DNA from: Zonotrichia leucophrys gambelii | Taxonomy: Eukaryota; Chordata; Aves; Passeriformes; Passerellidae | Direction: 5' to 3' | DNA: 64,000 nt | NCBI RefSeq assembly: GCF_028769735.1 | Contig: NC_088169.1 | Location: 41,020,729 to 41,084,728 of the forward strand | Shown here: positions 36,801-48,350 of the stretch, piece after piece | Layout: every line of letters begins with the position of its first letter | How positions within the stretch are numbered: position 1 is the first letter of the stretch | The notes under the pieces: generated by a model | What the model saw: only the letters and a program-made list of their open reading frames with translations | Database searches by the model: none | Told to the model about the DNA's origin: nothing | Position numbers and translations under genes: made by a program

Positions 36801-39800
36801 GAGACTGGCTGGAAGCTGAGAGAAGAGCTGCATGTGAGCCTGTGTCACCAGCATTAAATTAATGGGATGGGGTTAAGAGCCTAAAGCACACAGATCCAGC
36901 CAGGTCTCCCTTGTGAAGGAGAGGGAGCTGTGGCAGCCCCTTGGCTGAGCAGCGACCATCAGTGGCCAAGGGACACTCAAGGGCAGAAACAGGCAGGTGT
37001 GTTGCAGGCAGGCTTTGTCTCACCTCGCCTCTGAGATCTGCAGGTGCCCTGTGGAGCTAATCAGCCTCCCAAACCCCCAGAACTTCTTAATTTTACTGAT
37101 TTAAAAATAGCCTCAGGCTCCCTAAGGGGCTGCAGCTGAGGAGACTCCCTTGTAACCCAGCTGGCTGAACAGGCCTGGTAAAACTCACCTGCTCCCTCAG
37201 GTCCTCCACAGGGATGGTTTCTTCGAAGTGTGGTAGAAAAAGACATTTTTACACTTCTGTCTTTGCATGCGCTCCAATTCCTCCGTGTTTTGACAGAAGG
37301 AAACTTGGCACAAGGGGATGGCTACAGGGGATACCAGTGCTGGCCTGCAGCAGAGGTTTGGGAGAAGAAATCCTAAGAAGGAGAAGCCAACAGGACTTAG
37401 TGTAGATGCCACAGACTTTCCTTCTTCATACTTACTAATTTCTCAGAGAGGTCCTGCTACTTCTGATGCCATAGGCTAGGGGACTTTGGGTTTTATTTAT
37501 TTACAGTGATGCCATTTTTCATGTGCAGGAGCAAGATAGCTAGTGACGCTGATTGGATTCGGGCACAGGATGTATTGAAGGAACTAAGACACATCCCCCA
37601 GTCTGTGCCTCTGAATCCTCTCCTTTGGGCCTTCCCATTGCCTTCAGCCCTACCAGAAGGCTGTAGAATGCTCCTGTGGTAAATCTAGTAATCTGCTGGA
37701 CAAAGCACCAGGCATCTGAGAAGACCTTCTGTGGCTTGTTGACAGCCAATCTAAATATCTCTGCAGTGATTGCCACAGACAGACACACATTTTGGGATCC
37801 TGAAAGAAAAACACTGTTTAAAAAGATGAGGTACTTCAATTTCTGTGAGACAGGGTACTTTTCAATGGTGAGCAGCTACCCACAGCTCCTGCAGAGCATG
37901 GGCAGTGTCCATAAATCCACACAGTAGCTTCTCCTAACACCCTGCTCAAGTAACCCAGCCTGAGCCCATTCCTTTCAGCTGTGCATCCAGCTCCAGTAAT
38001 AAGTGTTCAGTCTTAGTAAAGCCCAACTGCTGCTTCAGGTCTTGCTTCTGAGGGACCCCACCACAAACTCTGGCTGTTTCAATTGGTATCAGCCCCTGTG
38101 AATGGGAGTTTCTGACACCATGATGCTGCAGCATGCATTTCTAGGTAAAACTCACATTGGGAAATGTTTACATTACTGAGCAAACTAAGTCCAAGTTCTA
38201 CAAATGCCACATCTTATCAGAGCCATTTTCTTTATTAGTTTTATTGCAAATTGGCTTGAGTCTATTGATTCCTAGAGCATGAAGCCACATCCAGCTAAGT
38301 CTAAGAAGCTGAAAATTAAAGGAGATGCAGCTGTTTCTGTCTGGAGCATTCATGAGGTAATAATAGTAACAATAAGGGGAAGGAAAATAGAGCAGTTTCA
38401 TTGTGATATTTTTTAGAAAGTAAGGATTCCATTGAATATAAAATGGTCACTGATTTTAGGCACTTTGATACACTAATGTTTGGTTTTAATAGAGTCATTT
38501 TCTGAGAAGTGCAAAAAAACTGTGTCAAGAGGGAACAACCCTCACGTTGTATAGAGAGGTGCTGCTGAGTAGAAGTGCTGAAGTCCTTTATTTAAATAGG
38601 AGTAATTATATTGCACAGGAAACTTGGATTTGAAAGCAGTTCCCCTGATATATTCCTCTTCAGGAGTAATTTTCTGCTGCATTCACCAAAGCCCAAAGGC
38701 TGATCTCATATCACATTGGATCATCTGCATTATGGCTAAAATTAAAACAAAGGGAGAGGAAACAAATGGGAAAGGATGTAAAACTCCCAAATGCCAGGTC
38801 TAAAAGGAAGTCCTTTTCATCAAGATGGAAGTTGGGATGCCTTTTAGAGTGAACATCTGATGTAGATGGAGGTAAAAAGCAAATAAGAGAATAATTATGC
38901 TGCACTTGGTTTCCACCAACTGCCTTCTCACCATGTGATGTCCCTTCACCGCTTTGCACCTTCTGCTTTTCCTGGGGTTTCCATCATACCCAAGAAGCTC
39001 TCATCAAAACCCTTCCTGTGGACAGCATTTACTGGGAAAGACTGGAAGACTTCTCTGGCTAAATAATAGTAAGCAGAGAGTTGCTTCTGCTGCTGAGGTG
39101 GAGACTTGTTTGCAGTCAGCCTGCTTCATTTGTCTTCTTCCTGACCACAAAATATTGGACAGAGCAGATGAGACATTGCCTTCACGGTCCTCTCTAGGAA
39201 GGCTTACACCACTTTACCTTCCTTGCAAACAAATCTGTAATTAAATGATGCTTTAAACACTGAGACTGTTGTGGTTTCCTTCTTTAGTATGAAGTTCATT
39301 TGGTCGATTCCATGGGAACTGACTCACAAAGGCTTTCATAACCTTGCAAGGAACTTTTCTGTATGGTCAAGAACAGCATGGCCCTTAATTTGGATCCATG
39401 GATCTCCCAAGGAATGCCAGCAGAATCAGGTGAGTGAAGATAAAGCCCCTGTGCATGAATTAAGAAAGGATTGGCTAATGCTCCCCCTTAAGTAGCAAAA
39501 GGACATGTCCCCCCTAAAGTCTCTCTAAACAGTAAAGGGTTCACATTAATATGTATGTGTAGTGGTGGGGAGAGGTGTTTGATTACTGTAGAACACATCA
39601 CTTAAATCATCTCATCTTTCAGGCAGCGTTCTCAATCTGTGGGGGCAAGATGAATCAGTTCCTTGTACCCATTGCAGTCCTGTAGTGGTGCAAGGACCAC
39701 AGTGTGCTCCCCAGCCACATGGTGCTGTAAAAGCCCACATCATCTCCAGAGTCAAAGGAAAAAAAGGGGAACAAGATGGTTTGAAAAAACAACCACCCTC

Positions 39801-40308
39801 AGACATAAATAAAGGCACAGAAGCCAGCAGGAGGCATGGGGTTCCCATGGTGCATATGTGCTTAGAAGAAAAGCTCGGGTGAAAGCCAGAGCAAGAAGGA
39901 GCTGGAGGCAAGATTGGGAATGCACAACACCCTGCTGTGTGTCCCAGCTTGATGGAGGAGGGGTCACACTGGGCACCTCTGTAGGCAGCAGGGCTGGGAA
40001 GGCTTCAGAAGAAGAAGTTGTGCCTATAAGATCAATGTTGTTACCCTCTGGCAAAGCCTCAGTCACTCTTCTTTTGCGTATACAAGAACCCTGGGGCTGA
40101 ATGCAAAAGGCCTGCACTTAGTGTGGTAAAAGCATGTTTCTGTTCTACCTGCACACAGAAAAGGATGCTCAGGAAGAAACTGTTGCCACTGTTCAGGCAA
40201 TCCATACTGCACTATATCTGGCAAATAGAGTGACTGCAAGTAAGAAAGCACCAAGCGGGCTGACAATTGGATTTCATTTGGTTTCATTTCCTTTATAGGC
40301 TCTCTGTA

Positions 40309-40800
40309 TAGAGTTACAGAATGATTTGGGCTGGGAGGGACCTTTCAATGTCATCTGGTCCAACCCCCTACCATGGGCAGCTTGTTATGAACTCTGCCAG
40401 GTTCCTCAGAGTGCCATCCAACCTGGCCTTGAATGTTTCCAGGGATAGGGCATCCACAACTTCTCTGGGCAACCTGTTTGAATTTTTCGTCACCCTCATT
40501 GTAAAAACCAGAATTCTGTCTTACATCTAATCTAAATCTACCCTCTTTTAGTTTAAAACCATTATCCCTTGCCCTATCACAACAGGCCCTACTAAAAAGT
40601 CTGTCCCCATCTTTCTTATGGGCCTCCCTTAGGTACTGGAAGGTGCTCTAAGGCCTCCCTGGAGCCTTCTCTTCTCCAATTAATCACCCCAACTCTTTCA
40701 GCCTACCTTCAGGAGAGGTGCCCCAGCCCTCTGATCATCTTTGTGACCCTTCCCTGGACTGTCTCCAACAGGTCTACATCCTCCTTACGCTGGGGACAAT
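40309..40800 (-). mobile_element. CR1 LINE, 5'-truncated, about 490 bp, minus orientation
   Basis: The end TAGAGTTACAGAATGATTTG matches the CR1 3' terminal repeat in reverse. It is followed by the typical blocks GGGAGGGACCTTTCAATG, TCTGGTCCAACCCCCTAC, TCTCTGGGCAACCTGTT, AATCTAAATCTACCCTC and CAGCCCTCTGATCATC. Truncation near 40800 is typical of CR1 insertions. Divergence is moderate and there is no coding capacity; target-site duplications are not expected for CR1. Confidence 0.92.
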
Positions 40801-43800
40801 CAATCTAACAAGCTGGTGAGAAAAACACCAAACAAAAGCTCCCATACATGCCTGCAACTCCAGACAAAACTGGACCTGAAGAAGTCCAGCCTCTCTCATG
40901 ATCTAATTAAAAGGAAATAAAATGAGAAGTCCCTTGCCACAGCAGGAATTGCCAGTATGCTTCTACTGCTGCCCAGAAGCACTTACCATGAATTCTGAGA
41001 TAACAGCAGAAGAATGGGCAGTACCATCAGCCCAGGGACTTCCTCCAGTGATTGCTCCTGCAAAGTTCACACTCATTGAGGACTGCATTGATTTTCTATT
41101 AGAATAGTTCAATCTCATTTATTTCCTCTGGAATGGGTATAAAGTAGCCACTTCTAAGGTCAATAGAAAAGGAAAACCTTCTATCCAATTCTGCAGTTAG
41201 GAAGTCCACTGAAATCTGCTTAAGGCTGACCACATTTTTGCATGTGAGTTCTCTTTCACTTGTAGTTGCTTATGTAGCTTTTCTTTTGAGCCCATCTGGC
41301 TTGAGGAAGGACACAAAATGGGACTCTTGCCTTTCATAATCATTTATCTTAAACCTAGAAATGAACATGTAGGCATTACCAATGCCTGTCCAAGAACAGC
41401 TTGTTATCAAGACTTTGAGAAATTAAAGCAACATAACTAATTTGGTTAGAGTAGGGTACAGTCATTTCATATGTTAAACAGAGCAATTTATTTGCCTACA
41501 GGGACAGCCCATCCCATTGCAACTGCACTCAGCCTATATTGTACTGATAACATCACACCTTCATTGGCACAATAACTGAATAATGTCCATGTGGAAGTTA
41601 AGCCTGAAGAAATCATATCACATCCTAAAGGGTTACAGTATTTTGTCACTCCTCCCTACAACATGGTAAAACATAAGAACTGCTTGAATTCCTGTAAATT
41701 TTGTTGTAAATTTTCATGAGTTTCTCAAGAATTTTGTGAACTCTCTAGCTTTACATCTGTGAGCACAGGAACACGTTAGGTGACATGAAAAAAATTTCTA
41801 GGTACCATAGTAGGAGAGAAAAGACTTAAATACACAAGCTGAACAGCCTCCAAATACCTACAGAGAAGATCAGGATTTTTAACTATCAGACAATTTTAGT
41901 CAATCTCATGATTTTGTGATTTCTTGTGCATGATGGGTGTTTAAAAAGCCATCAAAACCATTGTCCTTTGTGAAAACAGGCAAGATTCATTGACTAAAGT
42001 AATCTAAGGTGTTGTAGAGTATGAGACACCTGCATGGGGCTGGCAGACTTAAGTTAACATACTCACCCAGACCTGTGCTTCTCCATAGCAGCAGCTTTAG
42101 GCCAAGTGGGTACTCTGCAGTGCCCCATCTGAGACTCCACAGCTACAGACAGAAATCTGGATCCCACTCTAGCAGTTTTCCAAGTGTGAAAAACTTGCCC
42201 ACTCACAGTCCTGAGCTGTGCTGTAAGCTACCAACTTCAGCATCTCTGGATGTGTTCCACTGGCATTCAGTGCAGTGGCTACAACCATAAACCAAGGAAG
42301 TAAAAGCACTTCCTCCTTCTAGCCCTGTGTGAAAAGGAGAGGCAGCCATGGCAAATGTAAACACAGCTCAGGTTTAGCACGGGCAGCACCTGCATGGCCA
42401 TCCCTGGGGGCTGTTCCTACAAGGTGAACCTCACACCACTGTGGTCACCCTTGCCACCTCCACATCCTGGCATCTCTTTGGTCTGGTGGCCCTCTGAGGA
42501 ACCACACAGGCCACACCTTGACTGCTTTGTGACAATTAAGGCTAAGGAAGACAGTCACCAGAATTTGTTTTCCTTAAAAGTAGTATCCAAATCTAGTCCT
42601 TTGAAGATGAGAGAAGCAGGGCGTCTTTCCTGTAGTGATTTTCCTAAATCATAAAGACAAGTGTCTTCCTCACATTGCAAGGAGCCTTGATGGGAATAAT
42701 GCAACTGCAACCCAGCATTGAGTAAGCAGCTCACACCAATACCTTCCTTTCACATTTCTTTGTATTGCACTTTTCCCCCTGTTACAGCAGAAGGTATTTT
42801 CATGTAATTAAACATGTAATTTATTTTTGACAATTTCTATGGTTTTTATAATTACCGAATTAGAAGACTAACACTTTAGAATAAATTTCCATAATTTATC
42901 CATTCACAGATAATCAAACTATCTATTGCATACCTTTATGCTTGAATATATTACATACCAGCAATAATGCAACAGCTGAGGTGATTTTACTCTCACACAC
43001 ACCCACTCCAGCAATAAACATCATCTTGACCCATGTAAAAAAGCCTCCAGAACTGTCAATTATATGACATTAAAAAGGCAGGCTACAGGACAAAAGGCTT
43101 GGCTAGAGAACTGATTGCAGGCATAAAGAGCATGGTATGCTCAGATGACCATACGATCAGATGCCAAGGAAGGTGTTCAGCAATTCCAGGCGAGGTATTT
43201 CTTTTGGTCCCACGAATTCATGCAATAAGTGTCAGTAGCAGGAGATTCAATGCCTGCACTGTTGAGCAGCCTTGCTCATCAATCCTTTTATCTTTTGTCA
43301 CCGAGAGTACAGAAATGTTGGGTTGCTCCTGAGCTCTCTTCTGGAGTGAAACAACTCTTTTGGAAAGAAAACCCAGTTGCTGTTTTAGTAGCTTGCTCAA
43401 GAGTCACTCCCAAAGAGCAGCACGAACAAGGTTCAACCAGTCTTGGCTTCTTCTGCTGGATGCAAACATGCATAACTATCCCAGCAGTCTCTGATCCCTC
43501 AAATGCCACATCCCCTTTTGTTCCATGCTTTTAATTCCAGTGGATTGCGAGAACACCCCAGTGCTCAGATTACTTCGGATTTTTGAACTGACAACCAAAC
43601 AAAACGTAGAGAATAAATCTTATGGCAATGGCTACCTCACGTGGGGCCAGGGGAGGGGCATGGCAAAGGGGAAAACCAAAGGTTTCTAAAGGCTGTTCTC
43701 TAGAAGTAGCATGCTCCATTTTGGAAACTCTGATGTTATCTGAAGGGGGGCCACTCTGCACATGGAAACATACAGACACTGTGGGTTTGCTGTGGCCCCC

Positions 43801-44862
43801 GAAGGCTCACGGTGTCCATGAGCACTTCTCCAATGCCAAGAAAGTGTCAAAGCTGACAAGAAACAAAGCAGCTTTTAGACAAGAAAAGTGACCCTTCTTG
43901 GCAGCTGACAACTGTCCAGGGTGGGGTTTAACATAAGAAAGTGTCAACAGACAGGCTTCCCGCTCCTGAGTCATTAGGAGTTGAATTTTAATCATTTGCT
44001 GCTTCTGCTCTACAATGCCCTTGCAGCTCTCTAATGCTCCAATCCTTCCCTGTCCCTGCAAGTCATCCTATTTCTCCTCTCCATCCCACATACTCATTCT
44101 CAGCAGGCTTCTGGCTCAGTATGCCTGTGATACATCCAAATGGACTGGTTGACCTGGTGGTTTTCCTCATCACTTGTGACTTTGGCTCCTTTCAAACCAG
44201 CCTTGGGCTGATGAAGCGTAGACAACTTTATGACACAAACTCTTCTTGATTCTGCAGGATTGTATTTCCTTTCTTTAAAAGCATAAAAAAAAAAAATCAG
44301 AGAAGGCAGTGTGAAGTAACCACAGAGCTGCCAGCCAGAGTGTTTAATTTAATCCCTCCTCTGTCACTAGTTTGCCATGCAATCCCTGCCTGTGGGTACA
44401 AAACTCCTCTGTGACACTGCTCTCTCCAGAGGAACTAGCAGATAACAGGGATTATCTGTGGCTGTAACACTCTCCAAGATGTAGGAAAGAAAAGAAGATG
44501 CAAAGGAGGTGCCACCAAAAAAATGCCACAATGGTCAGGCAATTGTGAGCCAGCCCCTGGGATAACCAGTGCCTGGTCTGCACCCTGGAATGCACGGGTG
44601 GGCGGGAAGGGCTCGGGATGGCTGTTGGAGACGTGTGGTGCAGGAGAAGGGCATGGGCTTCCTCACACAGCATCCGCATGTCCTGCACCTGGGGATTGCA
44701 CTTAAGGGTTTGTTACCTGAACAAGCAATTAAGGAAAAAATAAAATTAAAGTAATACATACCTTTTAAAGATTCCTATTTTTCGTTATCCCAGGCCCCTC
44801 TTCCCAGAGCGCGCCACAAGAAAGGATTGCCCCGACTCCGCTCTCATTTTAAAATGCTTCTT

Positions 44863-44868
44863 TTTATT
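44863..44868 (-). terminator. MBNL2: Candidate MBNL2 polyadenylation signal AATAAA
   Basis: TTTATT on the plus strand reads AATAAA on the minus strand, in the context GAAATAAAAAG. A G/T-leaning stretch (TCTTGTGG) lies about 40 nt beyond it on the minus strand. It sits where the AT-rich 3'UTR-like DNA gives way to mixed-composition intergenic sequence. Cleavage would be near 44845. Other AATAAA-like sites exist within the UTR, so shorter forms are possible. Confidence 0.5.
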
Positions 44869-46443
44869 TCAGTGGTTGTACATTGGGTGAATGAATTTAA
44901 CGTCACAACAGAAATAGAATGGCTATTTAACAGACCACTAGTAATTATATATGCTGGAAAAGAGTGAATTGAGGGGTTTGTTTTAACTGTTACTGAAATA
45001 TTCATTGTATGTGTCGTCAATTATGCTGGATGAGAGAGGCAAACAAAAAGGTATTTTGGTGAGGTGCTGTATCCTTTGAAGAAAATAAGCACTGAGACAT
45101 CTCAAGTCACTTGAAACCATGTCCCGGCTACAGTATTTACTGTCTCTGTGTTGGCCCATCTCATGGTTCTTTTAGGGGGTTATATTTCTTGTTGTATTTT
45201 TTAATTAAACAAAGCATTTAAAATTTAATCATTTTCATTAGACTTTTTTTTAAAATATAAACAAAGTTTTGGCAAATAATATTTATACAGAAAAATAGTT
45301 TTAGATCTTCCCAAATTTTGAAATAGTCTATAAAATTACTTTATAAATAAATAAAATGCAGAATCTGTTGTACACGTATTTGCACATCTCTGTAATTGCC
45401 TCCTTACTGTTAGCATAGGTTTGTACTTGTACAGTTTTCAGGAATATTACAAAGTCATAAAGTCGGAAAGTGGATCTCTTATTAAAAATACATTTTCTCT
45501 TTTTGTCTGTCAGTTTATCTGGATGAAAGACCTGATGTATCTGAAGCTTCGTCATCCATGGGCAAAAAATAGTAATATTGGATTAATTGTAAAAAACATA
45601 GAATAACAGTAATTTTGAAACATAAAAAGTTCACACAAAATGATGTCTTGAAGAGTTATCTACATAAAATATTTAAACATGGATAATTTACCATTTAGTA
45701 TTATACAATAAGCTACCCAAATGCCTAAATTAACTATTATAAAAAAATAAAAACAACTTTGACAGATATAGGCAAGTTGCAGTGTCAACTACCTAGTTAT
45801 AATGACTGAGAAAGTCTACAAATATTAGTGTTTTAATAGTATATAATGGTGATACCTTAACTGCTAAATAACAAGTTAAGATACATTATTTTTCCACAAA
45901 TTAAACTAACGCAACGTTACAAGCACTATGTTAATTTTACAACCAAATTGTGATTATTTGTTTTTCTTTCGGATGATCAAATCTCCAGCTTTATATATAA
46001 ATAGATAGTAATTAGACATCGGACAAACAAGATTTAGCCTGGAAAATAATTTCCTAGACAAATAATAATATGGTTAGTGCCTTCAGTCGTTCAGAACAGG
46101 CAGTGCTGCCAAAGTTTAAAATAGTTTACAATCAATCTGAAGAGGTTAAGTTAAAATACTGCAATCACTAGTAATGTCCACATAGAAAACTTATGCTGCA
46201 AACAATTATACATAATATCCACTTATAACAGCTGTCTTGTTTTTTCAAACAATAATTTAAAAACTATGTCATTTATGTGATACATGTGCAACATATAAAA
46301 TGTGAAATATGAAATATTTGGTACAATAGTGCTTGAAACAAATCTCAAATCAAACAAATGAAATTTTAATTATACATATATAATTACCTTGTAAATCAAC
46401 AAAGTATTTAAAAAAGTAAACAACATTAAAATCTGCTTCATCC

Positions 46444-46469
46444 ATATATATGTATGTATGTATATATAA
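46444..46469. repeat. TA/TATG microsatellite in the MBNL2 3'UTR
   Basis: Alternating TA and GTAT units, for example TATATATGTATGTATGTATA, sit within the UTR. It is probably length-variable. Confidence 0.8.
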
Positions 46470-47660
46470 CATGTATATAATTGTATTAAAGATATCTTCA
46501 TACTTTTGTGACATAAAATATGTTTTTAAAAGAAAACAATTACAGGAACTAATTTTTCTCCACTCTAATCTGGTTACAATCTTATAATCCAATTAAAAAA
46601 ATGCAAATACAGTAATGATTTATTAAACTGAATCTCATTCTACATTCTTAGTGTTCAGTTAATAGCCTAGATTAAAGTCACCTATGAAGTCTCAGTGACT
46701 CAACTGAATTTTAATTAAATTAGAGTATCATACAATCTCTTAATCTACAGCCTTATTTTTGCCTTTTCTTTTGTTAGTTTGGTCTTGGTTTTTTTTGTTT
46801 TGTTTGATTTTACACTTCTAGAAATTACTTCTTAACAGCTTGGATCTTTTTGGTAACCTGACTATGAGTTTCAAAGATTATTCACGTCCGATGAGATTTG
46901 ACTGTTGGCATCAGGCTCACTTTCATCAAGTCTGATGTGACAAAATTTAGGCACTTCTGCAAAGTCTATTTTAAAAACATTATAAATATACTCGTAAAAT
47001 AATATTCTCAAGACTTTGTTCTTTTGGGGATTGAAAGGGGTATGAAGTTCATACTGTGCAAAATTTTTAAAATTTTCTTCTGCTATTCTGCTATGATTCA
47101 AATGCAACTTCTCCATACAAGTCAAACACCAACCATGTGCATCTAAAGACTTTGTGCTTTACTTTGGACTTCTGGCTAAAAATATCAGATTGGCAGGATG
47201 ATGTGCAGGACACCGGGCTGCGTTTCATCTCTTCTGTCTTGGAATCAACTCACCAAGGGAGCAAAACCAAGATTTTTTTTTAACTGAGAAGAAAACCCCG
47301 AATCATAGTTTGGGTGAAAATTAAACCTGCAACTGGGGAAAGTTTTTAGTCAATGCAATTCAATTATTGCTGAGCTCGAAAGATTCATAAACGTGGAATC
47401 TCACGAGACGAACTGATCTGGACCATTTTCGTTAGGTGTAGTTATGGAGAAACGACAATATTTGCAATAATTAAACTATGCTTAGAAAACCTTTAAAACT
47501 AAATGTTATCCTTTATGTCTTGAAACATCACAGCTGGTATCAGGTAGTTAACTATTTTAGGTTGGAGTATAGTAAGCATACCATATTTAATATTCATATA
47601 TGACATAGCAGCACTAGCTTTTTTGAGTTTTTGATTTGTCCATAAGAACAAATTCTTGAC

Positions 47661-47788
47661 TTAGCATGCAGTTTGTGGCAACTCTAGAGAGGAGGAGACG
47701 GGGTAGTATGTACAGTAGCCGTGCTTGGCCGTCCGGAGGGAGGCTTCGTGACACTCCGTCCCGCTCCTGCCGGCTATTTCAGGATTAT
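47661..47788 (-). CDS. MBNL2: MBNL2 terminal exon, coding part for the 95-nt-skipped isoform
   Basis: Muscleblind-like 2 is a nuclear/cytoplasmic CCCH zinc-finger RNA-binding protein that controls alternative splicing through YGCY motifs. Here only its last coding segment is present. The acceptor is CTTTCTCTCCACAG at 47789, and the preceding exon supplies one base (G). The frame gives 42 residues starting DNPEIAGRSG, ending SSSLELPQTAC, and TAA at 47663-47661. The YCTYYPVSSS...ELPQTAC ending is diagnostic of the MBNL2 long tail. The first 30 residues differ from the mammalian tail, as I recall it, at about a dozen sites, mostly through GC-rich codons. The zinc-finger exons lie beyond the right edge. 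Confidence 0.93.
47774..47788 (-). CDS. MBNL2: MBNL2 terminal exon, alternative frame IILK-stop (95-nt exon included)
   Basis: When the 95-nt exon at 63066-63160 is included, the same terminal exon is entered one frame over and reads ATA-ATC-CTG-AAA-TAG, giving the ending ...TANQ-IILK. This matches the short MBNL2 tail known in mammals. The first 15 bases of this exon are therefore coding in two frames, and both are intact here. Confidence 0.9.
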   Translation of the reverse strand: MILK

Positions 47789-47896
47789 CTGTGGAGAGAA
47801 AGGGAAAGCGTGATCGCGCTTTTAGGTGACGTGGGGACAGCAGTGCACCCAGCCGGCCTGTGCTGGCCTAACTGGGCTCAGGCACAGCTCACACAG

Positions 47897-48350
47897 GACA
47901 GCGTCCCGTGTGGGATAGCGTGCTGTGTGGGACAGCATTACACGTGGGACAGCGTCCCATGTGGGAGAGCGCCCTGTGTGGGAAAACGTCCCCTGTGGGA
48001 CAGTGCCTTGTGTGGGATAGCGCTCTGTGTGGGACAGTGCCTTGTGTGGGAAAACGTCCCCTGTGGGACAGTACTCAATTGGGCCAGCGCCCTGTGTGGG
48101 AAAATGTCCCCTGTGGGACAGTACCCAGTGTGGGACAGTGTCCCGTGTGGGACAGTCCCTTGTGTGGGAAAACTTCCCCCTAAGACAGTGTCCTGTGTGG
48201 GACAGCATCCCGTGTGGGAAAATGTCCCCTGTGGGACAGCATCCTGTGTGGGACAGTAGCCAATGTGGGACAGTGCCTCATGTGGGACAATGTCTCCTGT
48301 GGGACAGCATTCCATGTGGGAAAACGTGCCCTGTGGGACAGTGTCCTGTG
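47897..48350. repeat. 17-bp minisatellite, about 27 copies
   Basis: A strict 17-bp period is visible from the regularly spaced TGTGGGA core (TGGGA at 47911, 47928, 47945, 47962, 47979 and so on). A representative unit is AGCGTCCCGTGTGGGAC. Units alternate between CAGNG types and AAAACGTCCCC types, the latter recurring about every third or fourth unit, which suggests higher-order amplification. Two or three units have lost a base. Because 17 is not a multiple of 3 and stops are rare, long open frames run through on both strands; they are artefacts with a 17-codon period. It ends about 110 nt upstream of the MBNL2 terminal-exon acceptor. Confidence 0.95.

Larger units (their letters stand above)
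28171..44842. other. Intergenic spacer between MBNL2 (upstream) and RAP2A (downstream)
   Basis: About 16.7 kb separates the MBNL2 polyadenylation region from the RAP2A CpG island. I find no conserved coding exon on either strand; the open frames are short, overlapping and without recognisable domains. Contents are a pyrimidine tract at 28.64 kb, small tandem duplications at 29.2, 30.26 and 33.8 kb, a CR1 copy at 40.3 kb and otherwise unique DNA of moderate to low GC. Confidence 0.75.
44843..47660 (-). other. MBNL2: MBNL2 3'UTR (about 2.8 kb, AT-rich)
   Basis: A continuous AT-rich block follows the MBNL2 stop codon at 47661-47663 on the minus strand and ends near a candidate poly(A) signal. 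It has many short ATTTA-like motifs and T/A runs, no long coding frame, and a TATATGTATG microsatellite at 46.45 kb. MBNL2 is known for a long conserved 3'UTR. If the 95-nt exon is included, the UTR effectively begins at 47773. Confidence 0.75.
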
